DNA of 64,000 nt from JAWKJY01 sp041393535 (GTDB lineage: Bacteria > Actinomycetota > Thermoleophilia > Gaiellales > Gaiellaceae). Below, in pieces: positions 17,101 to 25,615 of this stretch. How positions within the stretch are numbered: position 1 is the first letter of the stretch; every line of letters starts with the position of its first letter. The stretch covers positions 434,001-498,000 of the forward strand of contig JAWKJY010000002.1 in NCBI GenBank assembly GCA_041393535.1, written 5' to 3'. The notes under the pieces were generated by a model. That model worked only from the letters and a program-made list of their open reading frames with translations, was not told where the DNA came from and ran no database searches. The translations under genes and the position numbers were made by a program.

Positions 17101-17741
17101 TCCCGCTCGATCCCGTCACGGGCCTGCCGCGCGCCGAGGGGCTGCCGCCCGGCTGCGTCGCCTACGTCGACACGGCCTCGCTCGAGGCCGGGCTCGCGGC
17201 CGTGCCGGCGCTCGTCGCGGGCGCGGACGGCTCGCTCGCCTGGCACGGGGGCGACGCCGTCGCGAGCGTCGGGTCGAGCGCGGACGAGCGGGTCGCGCGG
17301 CTGCTCGCGGCCCTCGCCGCCCGCGCCGCCGCGCGGGTGCCCGCGGGCGAGCCGGGGACGGTCGAGGTCGTCGGCGAGGGCGCGCTCGCCGCGCTGGTCG
17401 CGGCACGGCTCGGCGCCCGCGTCGCCGCCGGGGGCGAGCGGCCGCGGACGATCGTGGAGACGTCGGGCTCGCCGGCGGCGATCGCCGCCGCGCTCGCGCG
17501 GGCCGACGACCGCGCGGTCGTCGTGCTCGCCGGCGAGGACGGGGGCCGGGCGCCCGAGGTCGACCTCTACGCGGACGTCCACCTGCGCGGGCTCGAGCTC
17601 GTCGGCGTGGCGGCGCCCGGCCCGGACGAGGCGGACGAGGCGCGCGCCGCGGGGCCCGAGCTGGTCTCGGCTGCGCTCGGCCTGCTGGTCGATGCGCCCG
17701 CCCACGCGCCCGGCCGGCCGGCGCTGCTGCGCGTCTCCTAG
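17097..17741 (+). CDS. Short MDR-like protein lacking the catalytic domain
   Basis: 214 residues. The middle reads like the cofactor half of a medium-chain dehydrogenase (TVEVVGEGALAALVAARLGAR, then TIVETSGSPAAIAAAL and VDLYADVHLRGLELVGV), and resembles the N-terminal half of the preceding gene. The glycine-rich loop is eroded and the zinc-binding GroES-like domain is absent, so it is unlikely to be an ordinary enzyme. It may be a non-catalytic partner of the bi-domain oxidoreductase (GTGA overlap). Its TAG stop overlaps the minus-strand stop of the next gene in CTAG. Confidence 0.65.
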   Translation: MIPLDPVTGLPRAEGLPPGCVAYVDTASLEAGLAAVPALVAGADGSLAWHGGDAVASVGSSADERVARLLAALAARAAARVPAGEPGTVEVVGEGALAALVAARLGARVAAGGERPRTIVETSGSPAAIAAALARADDRAVVVLAGEDGGRAPEVDLYADVHLRGLELVGVAAPGPDEADEARAAGPELVSAALGLLVDAPAHAPGRPALLRVS

Positions 17742-18421
17742 CCGGAGGTCGCGTCGGCGCCGGTCGCCCGCGCGAGCGACTCGGGCGTCCCGATGTCGAG
17801 CCAGTCGGACGAGAGCGGGATCCCGACGACGTCGCGGCCCGCGCGGCAGAGCCCGTCGAGGAAGCGGCCCGGCCACTCCTGCCCGGCGAGCCCGGCGAAC
17901 GTCTCGACCCGCGCGCACGCGCAGCCCCAGATCCACTCGGACGGCGGCTCCGCGGGCTTCACCTGGATGCCGAGGATGCGCCCGTCGGGCGCGAGCTCGA
18001 CGACGTCGCTGCGCGTCAGGTCGGGCGTCCGGAAGAGGCCGAGCGCGACCTCGTGCCCCTCGTCGCGCACGGCGGCGACGGTGCGCGCGTGCCCGTCGGG
18101 CGGCCCCCAGAGGATGTCCGGCCAGTCGAGCAGCACGAGGTCGTCCGGCGCGAGCGCGGCCATCCCGAGCGCGAAGGAGTGCGCGACGTCGGGCGGGTGG
18201 CCGAGCACGACGCTCAGCCCCAGCTCCCGGGCGTGCGCGACGACGTCGTCCTTCTCGGGCCGCGTGACGAGGACGACCTCGTCCGCGCCGCCCGCCCGCA
18301 GGCGCTCGACCGCGTGGTCCATGACGGGGCGCCCGCCGACCGGCAGCACCTCCTTCGAGCAGTCGAGCGGCTGCAGCCGGGTCGCGTAGCCGGCGGCGGG
18401 GACGATCCCGACGATGCGCAT
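17738..18421 (-). CDS. Sugar-phosphate nucleotidyltransferase
   Basis: 227 residues. N-terminal nucleotide-binding signature IVPAAGYATRLQPLDCSKEVLPVGG, in pieces at residues 6-30, then MDHAVERL, LLDWPDILWG and LDIGTPESLARA at the end. It resembles RmlA/GlmU-N-type transferases that form NDP-sugars. It is shorter than RmlA (~290), so it may act on another sugar phosphate. ATG 18421 has TAGGAT eight bases upstream (18435-18430), so it probably has its own leaderless transcript although it follows the metallo-hydrolase by 11 bases. Confidence 0.85.
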   Translation of the reverse strand: MRIVGIVPAAGYATRLQPLDCSKEVLPVGGRPVMDHAVERLRAGGADEVVLVTRPEKDDVVAHARELGLSVVLGHPPDVAHSFALGMAALAPDDLVLLDWPDILWGPPDGHARTVAAVRDEGHEVALGLFRTPDLTRSDVVELAPDGRILGIQVKPAEPPSEWIWGCACARVETFAGLAGQEWPGRFLDGLCRAGRDVVGIPLSSDWLDIGTPESLARATGADATSG

Positions 18422-18432
18422 CGCGCTCGATC

Positions 18433-19176
18433 CTAGAGCGCGACGAGGTCGAGGTCGCGGCCGACCGTCGTCGCCGGGAACGACGCGCGCGCGGACGCCT
18501 CGAGCGCCGCCTCGTCCGCGAGCAGCGGGTTGACGTGGATCAGGACGAGCCGCTCGACGCCCGCCTCGGCGGCGAGGCGGCCGGCGTCCGCCGCGCTCGT
18601 GTGGCCGGGCCCCGCGTCCGTCGGGTGCCAGGCCTCGTGGCAGAGGACGCGGCAGCCGGCGGCGAACGACGGCGAGCCCGGGTCGCGCTCGGTGTCGGTG
18701 CAGTAGGCCAGGGCGTCGCCGAGGCGCAGGCCGAGCGTCGGGTCGGCGTGCAGCCGCTGCACCCGCGTCGCGAGGCGGAACGGGCCGAGCTCGACCGGGC
18801 CGGCCGGCAGCTCGCGCACCTCCCGCGCGACGGCGGCGAGCGGCGCCGCGAACAGCGGGCGCCCGAGCAGCCGCTCGAGCAGCGGGCGCGACGCGCCGAC
18901 GCCGAGCAGCTCCCCCGGCGCCCAGATCGTCGGGCGGAGCGCCTCGGGCAGGGCCGGGAGCGTCGCGAGCCCGACGACGTGGTCGAGGTGGAAGTGCGTC
19001 AGGACGAGGTCGAGCGCCGCGAGCCCGGCGAGCAGCTCCGGCCGCTCCGCGAGGCGTCCGAGCCCCGTGCCGGCGTCGAGCAGGAGGCCCCGGTCGCCGT
19101 CCCGCACGAGGGCGCAGCAGGTCGCCCGTCGATCCGTCGGGAACCAGCCGCCGCTGCCGAGGAGGTGGAGCTCCAT
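18433..19176 (-). CDS. MBL-fold metallo-hydrolase
   Basis: 247 residues from MELHLLGSGGW. The metal-binding motif THFHLDHVVG is near residue 75, with LCHEAWH and GHTSAADAGRLAAEAG in the positions of the later histidine and aspartate ligands, as in RNase Z/arylsulfatase-like hydrolases. Fifteen further in-frame codons upstream (to 19221) lack family similarity, so the inner ATG is preferred. The substrate is unknown. It is transcribed divergently from the RfbC-like gene. Confidence 0.8.
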   Translation of the reverse strand: MELHLLGSGGWFPTDRRATCCALVRDGDRGLLLDAGTGLGRLAERPELLAGLAALDLVLTHFHLDHVVGLATLPALPEALRPTIWAPGELLGVGASRPLLERLLGRPLFAAPLAAVAREVRELPAGPVELGPFRLATRVQRLHADPTLGLRLGDALAYCTDTERDPGSPSFAAGCRVLCHEAWHPTDAGPGHTSAADAGRLAAEAGVERLVLIHVNPLLADEAALEASARASFPATTVGRDLDLVAL

Positions 19177-19256
19177 GCCGTCCGGCCGCCCGGGGAAGGC
19201 GACCGAGGGCGACTGTACCATCGGCCCCCGGAAGGTCAGCGGAGCAGGAGGGGCGC

Positions 19257-19718
19257 GTGGGCACGAGCAGGATCGAGGGGGCGACGATCGTCCCGCTCCG
19301 GCGGATCCCGGACGAGCGCGGGACGATCATGCACATGCTCCGCGCGGACGACCCGCACTTCCTCGGGTTCGGCGAGATCTACTTCACGTCGATCTACCAG
19401 GGCGTCGTCAAGGGCTGGCACCGGCACCGGGAGATGACGCTCAACTACGCCTGCATCCACGGACGGATCAAGCTCGTCCTCTTCGACGAGCGCGAGGGCT
19501 CGCCCACGCACGGCGTGCTCCAGGAGATCTACCTCGGCCCGGACGACCACTCGCTCGTGCAGATCCCGCCGGGCGTCTGGAGCGGCTTCAAGGGGATGAC
19601 GGCGCCGTTCGCGATCGTCGCGAACTGCTGCACCCACACGCACGACCCGTCGCGCTCCGACCGGCTCGACCCGTACGAGAGCCACATCCCGTACGACTGG
19701 GCCGCGCGGCACCACTGA
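19257..19718 (+). CDS. dTDP-4-dehydrorhamnose 3,5-epimerase-like cupin
   Basis: 153 residues. RmlC-type cupin blocks are visible: DERGTIMHML, GEIYFTSIYQGVVKGWHRH with the catalytic His, and QIPPGVWSGFKG. It epimerises carbon 3 and/or 5 of a 4-keto-sugar nucleotide. At 153 residues it is shorter than RmlC (~180), as in the short RfbC-like proteins of CDP-sugar loci. The GTG start is preceded by a strong AGGAGG site at 19245-19250. Upstream TACCAT (19216-19221) may be the -10. It stands alone, 15 bases from the convergent methyltransferase gene. Confidence 0.85.
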   Translation: MGTSRIEGATIVPLRRIPDERGTIMHMLRADDPHFLGFGEIYFTSIYQGVVKGWHRHREMTLNYACIHGRIKLVLFDEREGSPTHGVLQEIYLGPDDHSLVQIPPGVWSGFKGMTAPFAIVANCCTHTHDPSRSDRLDPYESHIPYDWAARHH

Positions 19719-19733
19719 GCCTCCCGGCGGTCG

Positions 19734-20756
19734 TCAGCGCTTCTGGATCGCCATGTTGAGGTCCGGCGCGAACGCCTCGCCGAGCACCGTGCCGAGCGCC
19801 TTGAGCACGGGGCGGACGACGCGCTTCGCACGGCTCGGGCGTCGCTCGGTCGAGTAGGCGTACCAGATGTCCACGCGGTCCCCGAGCCCGAGCCGGGACG
19901 GAGCGAGCAGCGTCGGCTCGCCGTCGTCCGTGCCGCGGAGGATCCCCATCACCTCTCGCTCCGTGCCGCCGCGGAGGCCCGCCCGGAGCAGGTCGTCCCA
20001 GCCGGCGTCCCGCGGCACCCGCCCGCTGATGCGCGTCGCGGCGAGTCGCGCGAGCGAGTCGGGGAGGTAGTTCACGAGCGGCAGGCCCGTCGTGTGGCCC
20101 TCGATCGGGTAGTAGCGGTGCGGCGTCTGGTTCAGGAAGAGGATGCCGTCCTGGCGCAGGAGGCCCCAGATCTGCGGCAGGAGACCGACGCGCTCCCGGG
20201 GGAGCATGTGCTCGAACACGGCGCTCAACGACACGTAGTCGAAGAGGCCGATCCCAGGCGGCAGCCCGTCGGGGTCGGGCGACTGCAGGAAGGTGACGTT
20301 CCCGAGGCCGTAGTGCGCCGCCCGCATCTGCGCGATCGCGAGCATGTCCTCACCGAGGTCGATGCCGACGATCTCCGTGTCGGGCATGGCTCGCGCGAGG
20401 ATCATCGTCGAGGCGCCGCTGCCGCAGCCGAAGTCGAGGAGCCGAGCGCCGGCGAACGCCTCCTCGCCGACGTACCCGTGGACGGCGTAGCGCAGGATCA
20501 CCTGCACGTCGAGGGGGTCCTCCTCGCGGCGGAGCGAGTAGCAGAGCTGCGAAGGCCCCTTGAAGTCGAGGATCGCCCGGATCAGGTCGAGGGGCAGGCC
20601 GGTCTCGCACGTGCGCGACGGGACGAACGCCACGGGGTCGTGCACCTCGACCTCGACCAGGCGGCGTCCGCCCCCGAGATCGACGAGCCGCACGAGGCCG
20701 TCCTGGTGCTCCAGGACGTCGACGGCTGCCGTGGTGTCGCCCGGCGACGATTCCAC
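19734..20756 (-). CDS. SAM-dependent methyltransferase, paralogue 1
   Basis: 340 residues. A beta-rich N-terminal region (DGLVRLVDLGGGRRLVEVEVHD) precedes a class I methyltransferase fold with LLDFGCGSGASTMILA, IVGIDLGEDML and SAVFEHMLPRER. The C-terminal tail ends FAPDLNMAIQKR. The next gene upstream encodes a paralogue with the same layout and ending. GTG 20756 is chosen over GTG 20765 because TAGGGT (20769-20764) lies seven bases upstream. A sugar O- or N-methyltransferase role is suggested by context only. Confidence 0.82.
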   Translation of the reverse strand: MESSPGDTTAAVDVLEHQDGLVRLVDLGGGRRLVEVEVHDPVAFVPSRTCETGLPLDLIRAILDFKGPSQLCYSLRREEDPLDVQVILRYAVHGYVGEEAFAGARLLDFGCGSGASTMILARAMPDTEIVGIDLGEDMLAIAQMRAAHYGLGNVTFLQSPDPDGLPPGIGLFDYVSLSAVFEHMLPRERVGLLPQIWGLLRQDGILFLNQTPHRYYPIEGHTTGLPLVNYLPDSLARLAATRISGRVPRDAGWDDLLRAGLRGGTEREVMGILRGTDDGEPTLLAPSRLGLGDRVDIWYAYSTERRPSRAKRVVRPVLKALGTVLGEAFAPDLNMAIQKR

Positions 20757-20836
20757 GGCCGGCACCCTACGCCGCGGACGGCCCGATCTCAAGGTCGCGT
20801 CCGGAGCCGGCGTGCGCACCGACCGGGTCGCTGCGC

Positions 20837-21811
20837 TCAGCGCTTCTCGAAGGCCAGGCTCAGGTCCGGTGCGAACGGCCGCCGCGTCAGCTCCTCGACC
20901 GCCCGGCAGCCGAGCCGCACGACGTCCTTCGCCCGGCTGGCCCGGCCCTGCACGGAGTACGCATGCCAGACGTCCGCCGCGCCCCTGCCGCCGGGGAGCG
21001 CCGGGCGGACGGGCACGGGCTTCCCGTCGCCGGCCGCCCGCAGGGCGCGCGCCACCTCGCCGGCGGTCGTCCCGCGAACGCCGGCCTGGAGCAGGCCCTG
21101 CCAGGTCGTCGTCGGCGAGGCGGCGCTCGAGAACCGTCGTGCCGCCGCGAGCGCGAGCCCGGCGGGCAGGTAGTTGAGGAGCGGCAGCCCGGTCACGTGC
21201 AGCTCGACCGGGAACCAGCGGTGCGACGCCTGGACGACGACCAGGCGACCGCCCGGCTCGAGCCGGCGCCACGCCTCCTGGAGCAGCCTCGCGCGCTCCT
21301 GCGGGGCGATCAGCGTCAGCGCGCGCACCACGGTGACGGCCTGGAACGTCCCCACGTCCCGGGGCAGCGTCGTGGCGGACGGCTGCTCGAGCACCTGGAC
21401 CCTCCCGGCGAGCCCGTGCTCCACGACGCGCAGCCGCGCGGCGGCGAGCTCGGCGGCGTGCGGGTCGACGGCCGCGATCGTCGCGTCCGGCAGGAGCTCG
21501 GCGAGGACCACCGCCCACGCGCCGCTCCCCGTGAGCAGGTCGAGCACGCATCCCCCTGCGAGCGCCCTCGCGTCGAGGAAGGCCGGCACGACGGTCTCGA
21601 GCAGGCGACGCACGTCGACCGCATGCTCGTGGCGGTCGAGCAGGTAGCAGAGGCTCGCGGGCGCGCCGAGCGCGAGGGTCGCCTCGATCAGGGCGGGCGA
21701 GTAGCGGGTCTCGACGGACTGCGCCCCGCCGGGGAGCTCGACCGTGACGCGGCGGCGCCCGTCGCCGACCTCCTCGACGACGACGCGCCCGTCGGGCCGG
21801 TCGATCACCAT
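20837..21811 (-). CDS. SAM-dependent methyltransferase, paralogue 2
   Basis: 324 residues. It has the same domain order as the downstream gene: VVEEVGDGRRRVTVELPG strands, then a methyltransferase fold with a more degenerate SAM loop (VLDLLTGSGAWAVVLAELL, AAVDPHAAEL) and the ending FAPDLSLAFEKR. The acidic residue after the glycine loop (AVD) is kept. ATG 21811 follows the aminotransferase stop by 16 bases, so the two are co-transcribed. The pair arose by tandem duplication and has diverged strongly. Confidence 0.78.
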   Translation of the reverse strand: MVIDRPDGRVVVEEVGDGRRRVTVELPGGAQSVETRYSPALIEATLALGAPASLCYLLDRHEHAVDVRRLLETVVPAFLDARALAGGCVLDLLTGSGAWAVVLAELLPDATIAAVDPHAAELAAARLRVVEHGLAGRVQVLEQPSATTLPRDVGTFQAVTVVRALTLIAPQERARLLQEAWRRLEPGGRLVVVQASHRWFPVELHVTGLPLLNYLPAGLALAAARRFSSAASPTTTWQGLLQAGVRGTTAGEVARALRAAGDGKPVPVRPALPGGRGAADVWHAYSVQGRASRAKDVVRLGCRAVEELTRRPFAPDLSLAFEKR

Positions 21812-21827
21812 CGCGCCCCTCCGCCGC

Positions 21828-23174
21828 TCAGCAGCGCGCGCGGAACACGGGCTTGACGGATCGCCCCTCGAGGTGGCGCTCGACGCCCTCCTCGATCGCC
21901 CGCCGGTAGACGGCGAGCGCCTCGGCGATCGCCTCGACCGTCAGGTCGGTGTCCAGGTCTCGGTGGGAGTAGCTGTTCACGAGGGACGGCATCAGGAAGC
22001 CGCGTCGCACGACCTCCTGGAGGAACAGCGTGCGGAAGGGCTGCGACGGCTTCCCCTCCGGGTCGCGGGTGACGTAGTAGAGGTTCTGCGGCCGCCCGGC
22101 GACGCCGAACCACTGCTCGACGCCCGCCTCCGCCGCCGCGCGGCGGACGCCGTCCGCGAGCCGCTGCCCCTGCGCCTCCATCGTCGCGATCACCGGCTCG
22201 TCGACGTACGTCTGCATCGTCGCGATGGCGGCCGCGAGCGAGTGCGTCTCGGCGCCGTGCGTCGTCGAGAGCAGGAAGACACGGTCGCGATCGTGCCGGA
22301 TCCCGCCGAGCTCCATCAGCTCGCGCCGCCCGAGCAGGGCCGAGACGGCGAAGCCGTTCGCGAGCGCCTTGCCGAAGATCGAGAGGTCGGGGACGATCCC
22401 GCGCTGGGTCTGGACGCCGCCCTGGTGGTAGCGGAAGCCCGTGATCGTCTCGTCGAGCACGAGCACCGCGCCCTCGCGTGCGCAGAGCGCCTGCAGGGCC
22501 TCGAGGTAGCCGTCCGGCGCGGGGGTGTCGCGCTCCGGCTCGAGGATCACGCAGGCCACCTGGCCGGGCCGCTCCGCGAAGATCGCCTCCACCGCCGCGA
22601 CGTCGCCGTACGGGAAGGTGGCGGTCAGGTCGGTCACGCTCGTCGGGATGCCCGCCTTCATCGGCGTCGTCCCGATCGCCCAGTCGTCGTAGGAGAAGAA
22701 CGGGTGGTCGCGGCAGAGCGCGACGACGTCGCGACCGGTGTGCGCGCGGGCGAGCCGCACGGCCGCGGTCGTCGCCGTCGAGCCGTCCTTCGTGAACTTC
22801 GCCATCTCGGCGCCGGGGACGAGCGAGAGCAGGAGCTCGGCGCACTCGACCTCGATCGCGGCGGGCCGTGTGAAGTTCGTGCCGTGGTCGAGCTGGCGCC
22901 GCACGGCCTCGACCACGCGGGGGAACGCGTGCCCGAGGGCGACGGAGCGCAGTCCCATCCCGTACTCGACGAACTCGTTCCCGTCGACGTCCCAGACGCG
23001 GCAGCCCTCGCCGCGCACGAGCAGCGTGGGGGCGAGCTCCGGGTACTGGTCGTCGCCCTTCGCGTACGTGTGGGCGCCGCCCGGGATCGCGCGGTGGGCG
23101 CGCTCCTGCAGGTCGCGGGCGCGCTCGCTCCCCAGGACGGGGCGCGGCAGGGCCGTGGTCGTGTCCTCGCTCAT
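21828..23174 (-). CDS. Class III PLP aminotransferase (glutamate-1-semialdehyde aminomutase-like)
   Basis: 448 residues. PLP fold motifs: GAHTYAKGDDQYP, VEYGMGLRSVALGH, FTKDGSTATTAAVRLARA, VLDETITGFR and the Schiff-base lysine in FGKALANGF (about K269). The family includes HemL, but haem genes are absent nearby and the neighbours are methyltransferases and sugar enzymes, so a transaminase or aminomutase for a surface-sugar substituent is more likely. ATG 23174 has TACGCT six bases upstream (23186-23181), a leaderless start. It leads an operon with the two methyltransferases. Confidence 0.83.
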   Translation of the reverse strand: MSEDTTTALPRPVLGSERARDLQERAHRAIPGGAHTYAKGDDQYPELAPTLLVRGEGCRVWDVDGNEFVEYGMGLRSVALGHAFPRVVEAVRRQLDHGTNFTRPAAIEVECAELLLSLVPGAEMAKFTKDGSTATTAAVRLARAHTGRDVVALCRDHPFFSYDDWAIGTTPMKAGIPTSVTDLTATFPYGDVAAVEAIFAERPGQVACVILEPERDTPAPDGYLEALQALCAREGAVLVLDETITGFRYHQGGVQTQRGIVPDLSIFGKALANGFAVSALLGRRELMELGGIRHDRDRVFLLSTTHGAETHSLAAAIATMQTYVDEPVIATMEAQGQRLADGVRRAAAEAGVEQWFGVAGRPQNLYYVTRDPEGKPSQPFRTLFLQEVVRRGFLMPSLVNSYSHRDLDTDLTVEAIAEALAVYRRAIEEGVERHLEGRSVKPVFRARC

Positions 23175-23292
23175 CCCCGGAGCGTAGCCCCCTGACCCGC
23201 GGGGGCGATCCGGCGGAAGCGGCAGGCGGCGCACGCCGGACGTCCAGGGTGGGGGGACGCAGCCGGCGGAGGCGGGCGTCTACGCTGGCGCG

Positions 23293-23712
23293 ATGGACGC
23301 TGCGGCGGAAGGCGCGGAGCCCCGGTACCAGATCGGCGAGGTGGCCGAGCGCGTCGGCCTGAGCCTCCGCACGGTGCGCTACTACGAGGAGATGGGCCTC
23401 GCGCGCCCGTCGGCCCGCTCGCCGGGCGGGTTCCGGCTCTACTCCGACCGGGACGTGGAGCGCCTGTGCGTGCTGAAGGGCATGAAGCCGCTCGGCCTGT
23501 CGCTGGACGAGATCCGGGAGCTGATGGACGCGCTCGACGCGACGGAGCGGCCCGGGGAGCTGGAGGGGGACGAGCGGCGCGGCCGGGCGGCCCAGCTCGC
23601 GCGCTTCGAGCAGCAGGCCGACGCGCAGGTCGCGCGGCTCGAGCTGCACCTCGAGGAGGCGCGCCGGCTGGCCGGGCGGATCCGCGCGCGGCGGGCCGCG
23701 TGCGACGGCTGA
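23293..23712 (+). CDS. MerR-family transcriptional regulator
   Basis: 139 residues. The N-terminal winged HTH of the MerR family is clear (YQIGEVAERVGLSLRTVRYYEEMGL in parts, then RSPGGFRLYSDRDVERL), followed by a long dimerisation helix. No metal-binding cysteines are seen in the expected place; the only Cys residues are one in the HTH part and one near the C terminus. TACGCT at 23281-23286 ends six bases before the ATG, so the mRNA is probably leaderless. It is divergent from the aminotransferase operon and may control it or the adjacent carbamoyltransferase. Confidence 0.88.
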   Translation: MDAAAEGAEPRYQIGEVAERVGLSLRTVRYYEEMGLARPSARSPGGFRLYSDRDVERLCVLKGMKPLGLSLDEIRELMDALDATERPGELEGDERRGRAAQLARFEQQADAQVARLELHLEEARRLAGRIRARRAACDG

Positions 23713-23911
23713 CCGCACGGCCAGTCCGAGACCACGACGACGGTCGAGCCGCGACACCCTCCCGTTGCGTCATAGTTCACGCAGGCTCCCCGACTCCCCG
23801 ACGGCGTTGCGGCCGCCGCCTTCCGCCCCTCCGGTCGGGCGCCTGCGGTCGCGCGTGGCGGGGTAGGGGCGTCACGACGACAACGGAGCAGCGGGGGAAG
23901 GACGTGCACGC

Positions 23912-25615
23912 ATGATCGTGCTGGGGGTCACCGATCCATGGGGCGAGGACAACGCCGCAGCCCTGCTCGTCGACGGCGCGCTCGTCGCGATGGTCGAGGA
24001 GGAGCGGCTCAACCGGATCAAGCACGCGCCGAACATGGCGCCCGAGAAGGCGGTGCGGTGGTGCCTCGAGCAGGCCGGCCTCACCCTGCGCGACGTCGAC
24101 GTGATCGCGATCGGCTTCTCGCATCCCAGGGCCGTGCTCGAGGGCGCCGTCAAGGAGGTCGGGAGGCGACGGCTGCGCGGCCTCGACGTCGCGCGCGGGC
24201 CGCGCCGCGAGTACACGGCCTACCGCCTGCACAAGTTCTACGCCTCCCAGCTCGGCGAGGCGCTCGGCGTCGACGTGCTCGGCGGCGGCGGCAACGGCGG
24301 GCCGAGGGTCGCCTGGGTGCGCCACCACGTCGCCCACGCGGCCTCGGCGTACCTGTTCGCGCCCTTCGATCGCTCGAACGTGATGTCGCTCGACGGCCAC
24401 GGCGGCCAGGACGCCGGCCTGATCGGCTCGACCGACGGCGTCCGGCTCGACGTCTCGGCCTACGTCGAGCGCGAGTGGAGCTGGGGGATCTTCTACGAGC
24501 GCTACACCGCCGCGCTCGGCTTCCGGCCCCACAACGACGAGGGCAAGGTCATGGGCCTGGCCGCCTACGGCGACCACGGCGGGGAGATCTTCCCGTTCAT
24601 CGACCTCGACGGGCGGGACGGCGTGCCGACCTACGACCGCGACGCGTTGTACCGGCACCTCGGCACGATCCGGCGGCGCTCGCGCGAGGAGAGCCCGATC
24701 AACGGGTACCACGAGCACGTCGCCGCGCGGCTCCAGTACAGCCTGGAGCAGGTGCTGCAGCGGATCACCGAGAACCTCCACGCGCAGACGGGCATCCGCG
24801 ACTTCACGCTCGCGGGCGGCACGGCGCTCAACTGCTCGGCCAACGGCAAGCTCTGCCTGCTGCCGCACGTCGACCGCCTGTTCGTCCAGCCCGCCGCCGG
24901 CGACTGCGGCACCGCGCTCGGCGCGGCGGCGTACGTCTACAGCCAGACGACGGGCAAGCGTCCCTCGACGACGTTCGACCACGCCTACTGGGGGCCGTCG
25001 TACACGAACGACCAGATCCAGGCCGCGCTCGACGGCGCCAAGCTGGCCTACCGCCGGGTCGACGACGTCGCCGCCGAGGCTGCGAAGCTGCTCGCGGACG
25101 ACCGGATCGTCGGCTGGTTCCAGGGGCGGATGGAGGTCGGTCCCCGCGCGCTCGGCGGCCGCTCGATCCTCGCCAACCCGACGAACGCGGGGATGAAGGA
25201 CGCGGTCAACAAGCACGTGAAGTTCCGCGAGCCGTGGCGGCCGTTCGCCCCGTCGCTGCTCGGCGAGGCGATGCGGGAGTACTTCGGCACCGACCACCCG
25301 TCGCCGTTCATGATCCTGGCCTTCGAGGCCCAGCCGGCCGTCCGAGACCGGATCCCGGCCGCGCTCCACGTCGACGACAGCGGCCGCCCGCAGACCGTGA
25401 GCCGCGAGACGAACGAGCCCTACTGGCGCGTGATCGACGAGTTCCGCAAGGTCACCGGCGTGCCGGTCGTGCTGAACACGAGCTTCAACGTGGACAGCGA
25501 GCCGATCGTCTGCAACCCGCGCAACGCGATCGCCACCTACGCGATGAGCGGCATGGACGCGCTCGCGATCGGCGACTTCCTCCTCGAGAAGCCCCGTGCG
25601 GGCGGATCAGGCTGA
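23912..25615 (+). CDS. Carbamoyltransferase (NodU/CmcH family)
   Basis: 567 residues. The N-terminal Kae1-like domain has the HHVAHAASAY metal-binding motif and MSLDGHGGQD. It is followed by NDEGKVMGLAAYG, GGTALNCSANGKL and QPAAGDCGTALGAA, and the C-terminal carbamoyl domain has GPRALGGRSILANP and VLNTSFNVDSEP. It transfers a carbamoyl group from carbamoyl phosphate to a hydroxyl, typically on a sugar. ATG 23912 is preceded by a GGGGAAGGA purine tract. About 200 bases upstream are non-coding, with CATAGT near 23770 as a possible -10. It probably decorates the locus's polysaccharide. Confidence 0.92.
   Translation: MIVLGVTDPWGEDNAAALLVDGALVAMVEEERLNRIKHAPNMAPEKAVRWCLEQAGLTLRDVDVIAIGFSHPRAVLEGAVKEVGRRRLRGLDVARGPRREYTAYRLHKFYASQLGEALGVDVLGGGGNGGPRVAWVRHHVAHAASAYLFAPFDRSNVMSLDGHGGQDAGLIGSTDGVRLDVSAYVEREWSWGIFYERYTAALGFRPHNDEGKVMGLAAYGDHGGEIFPFIDLDGRDGVPTYDRDALYRHLGTIRRRSREESPINGYHEHVAARLQYSLEQVLQRITENLHAQTGIRDFTLAGGTALNCSANGKLCLLPHVDRLFVQPAAGDCGTALGAAAYVYSQTTGKRPSTTFDHAYWGPSYTNDQIQAALDGAKLAYRRVDDVAAEAAKLLADDRIVGWFQGRMEVGPRALGGRSILANPTNAGMKDAVNKHVKFREPWRPFAPSLLGEAMREYFGTDHPSPFMILAFEAQPAVRDRIPAALHVDDSGRPQTVSRETNEPYWRVIDEFRKVTGVPVVLNTSFNVDSEPIVCNPRNAIATYAMSGMDALAIGDFLLEKPRAGGSG

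Noticed and set aside
19177..19221. Upstream ATG 19221 for the MBL hydrolase
   Set aside because: The extra 15 residues have no family counterpart and the fold begins at MELHLLGSGG.
21828..23174. Calling the aminotransferase hemL
   Set aside because: The sequence is only HemL-like and the context is a methyltransferase and sugar-decoration operon.
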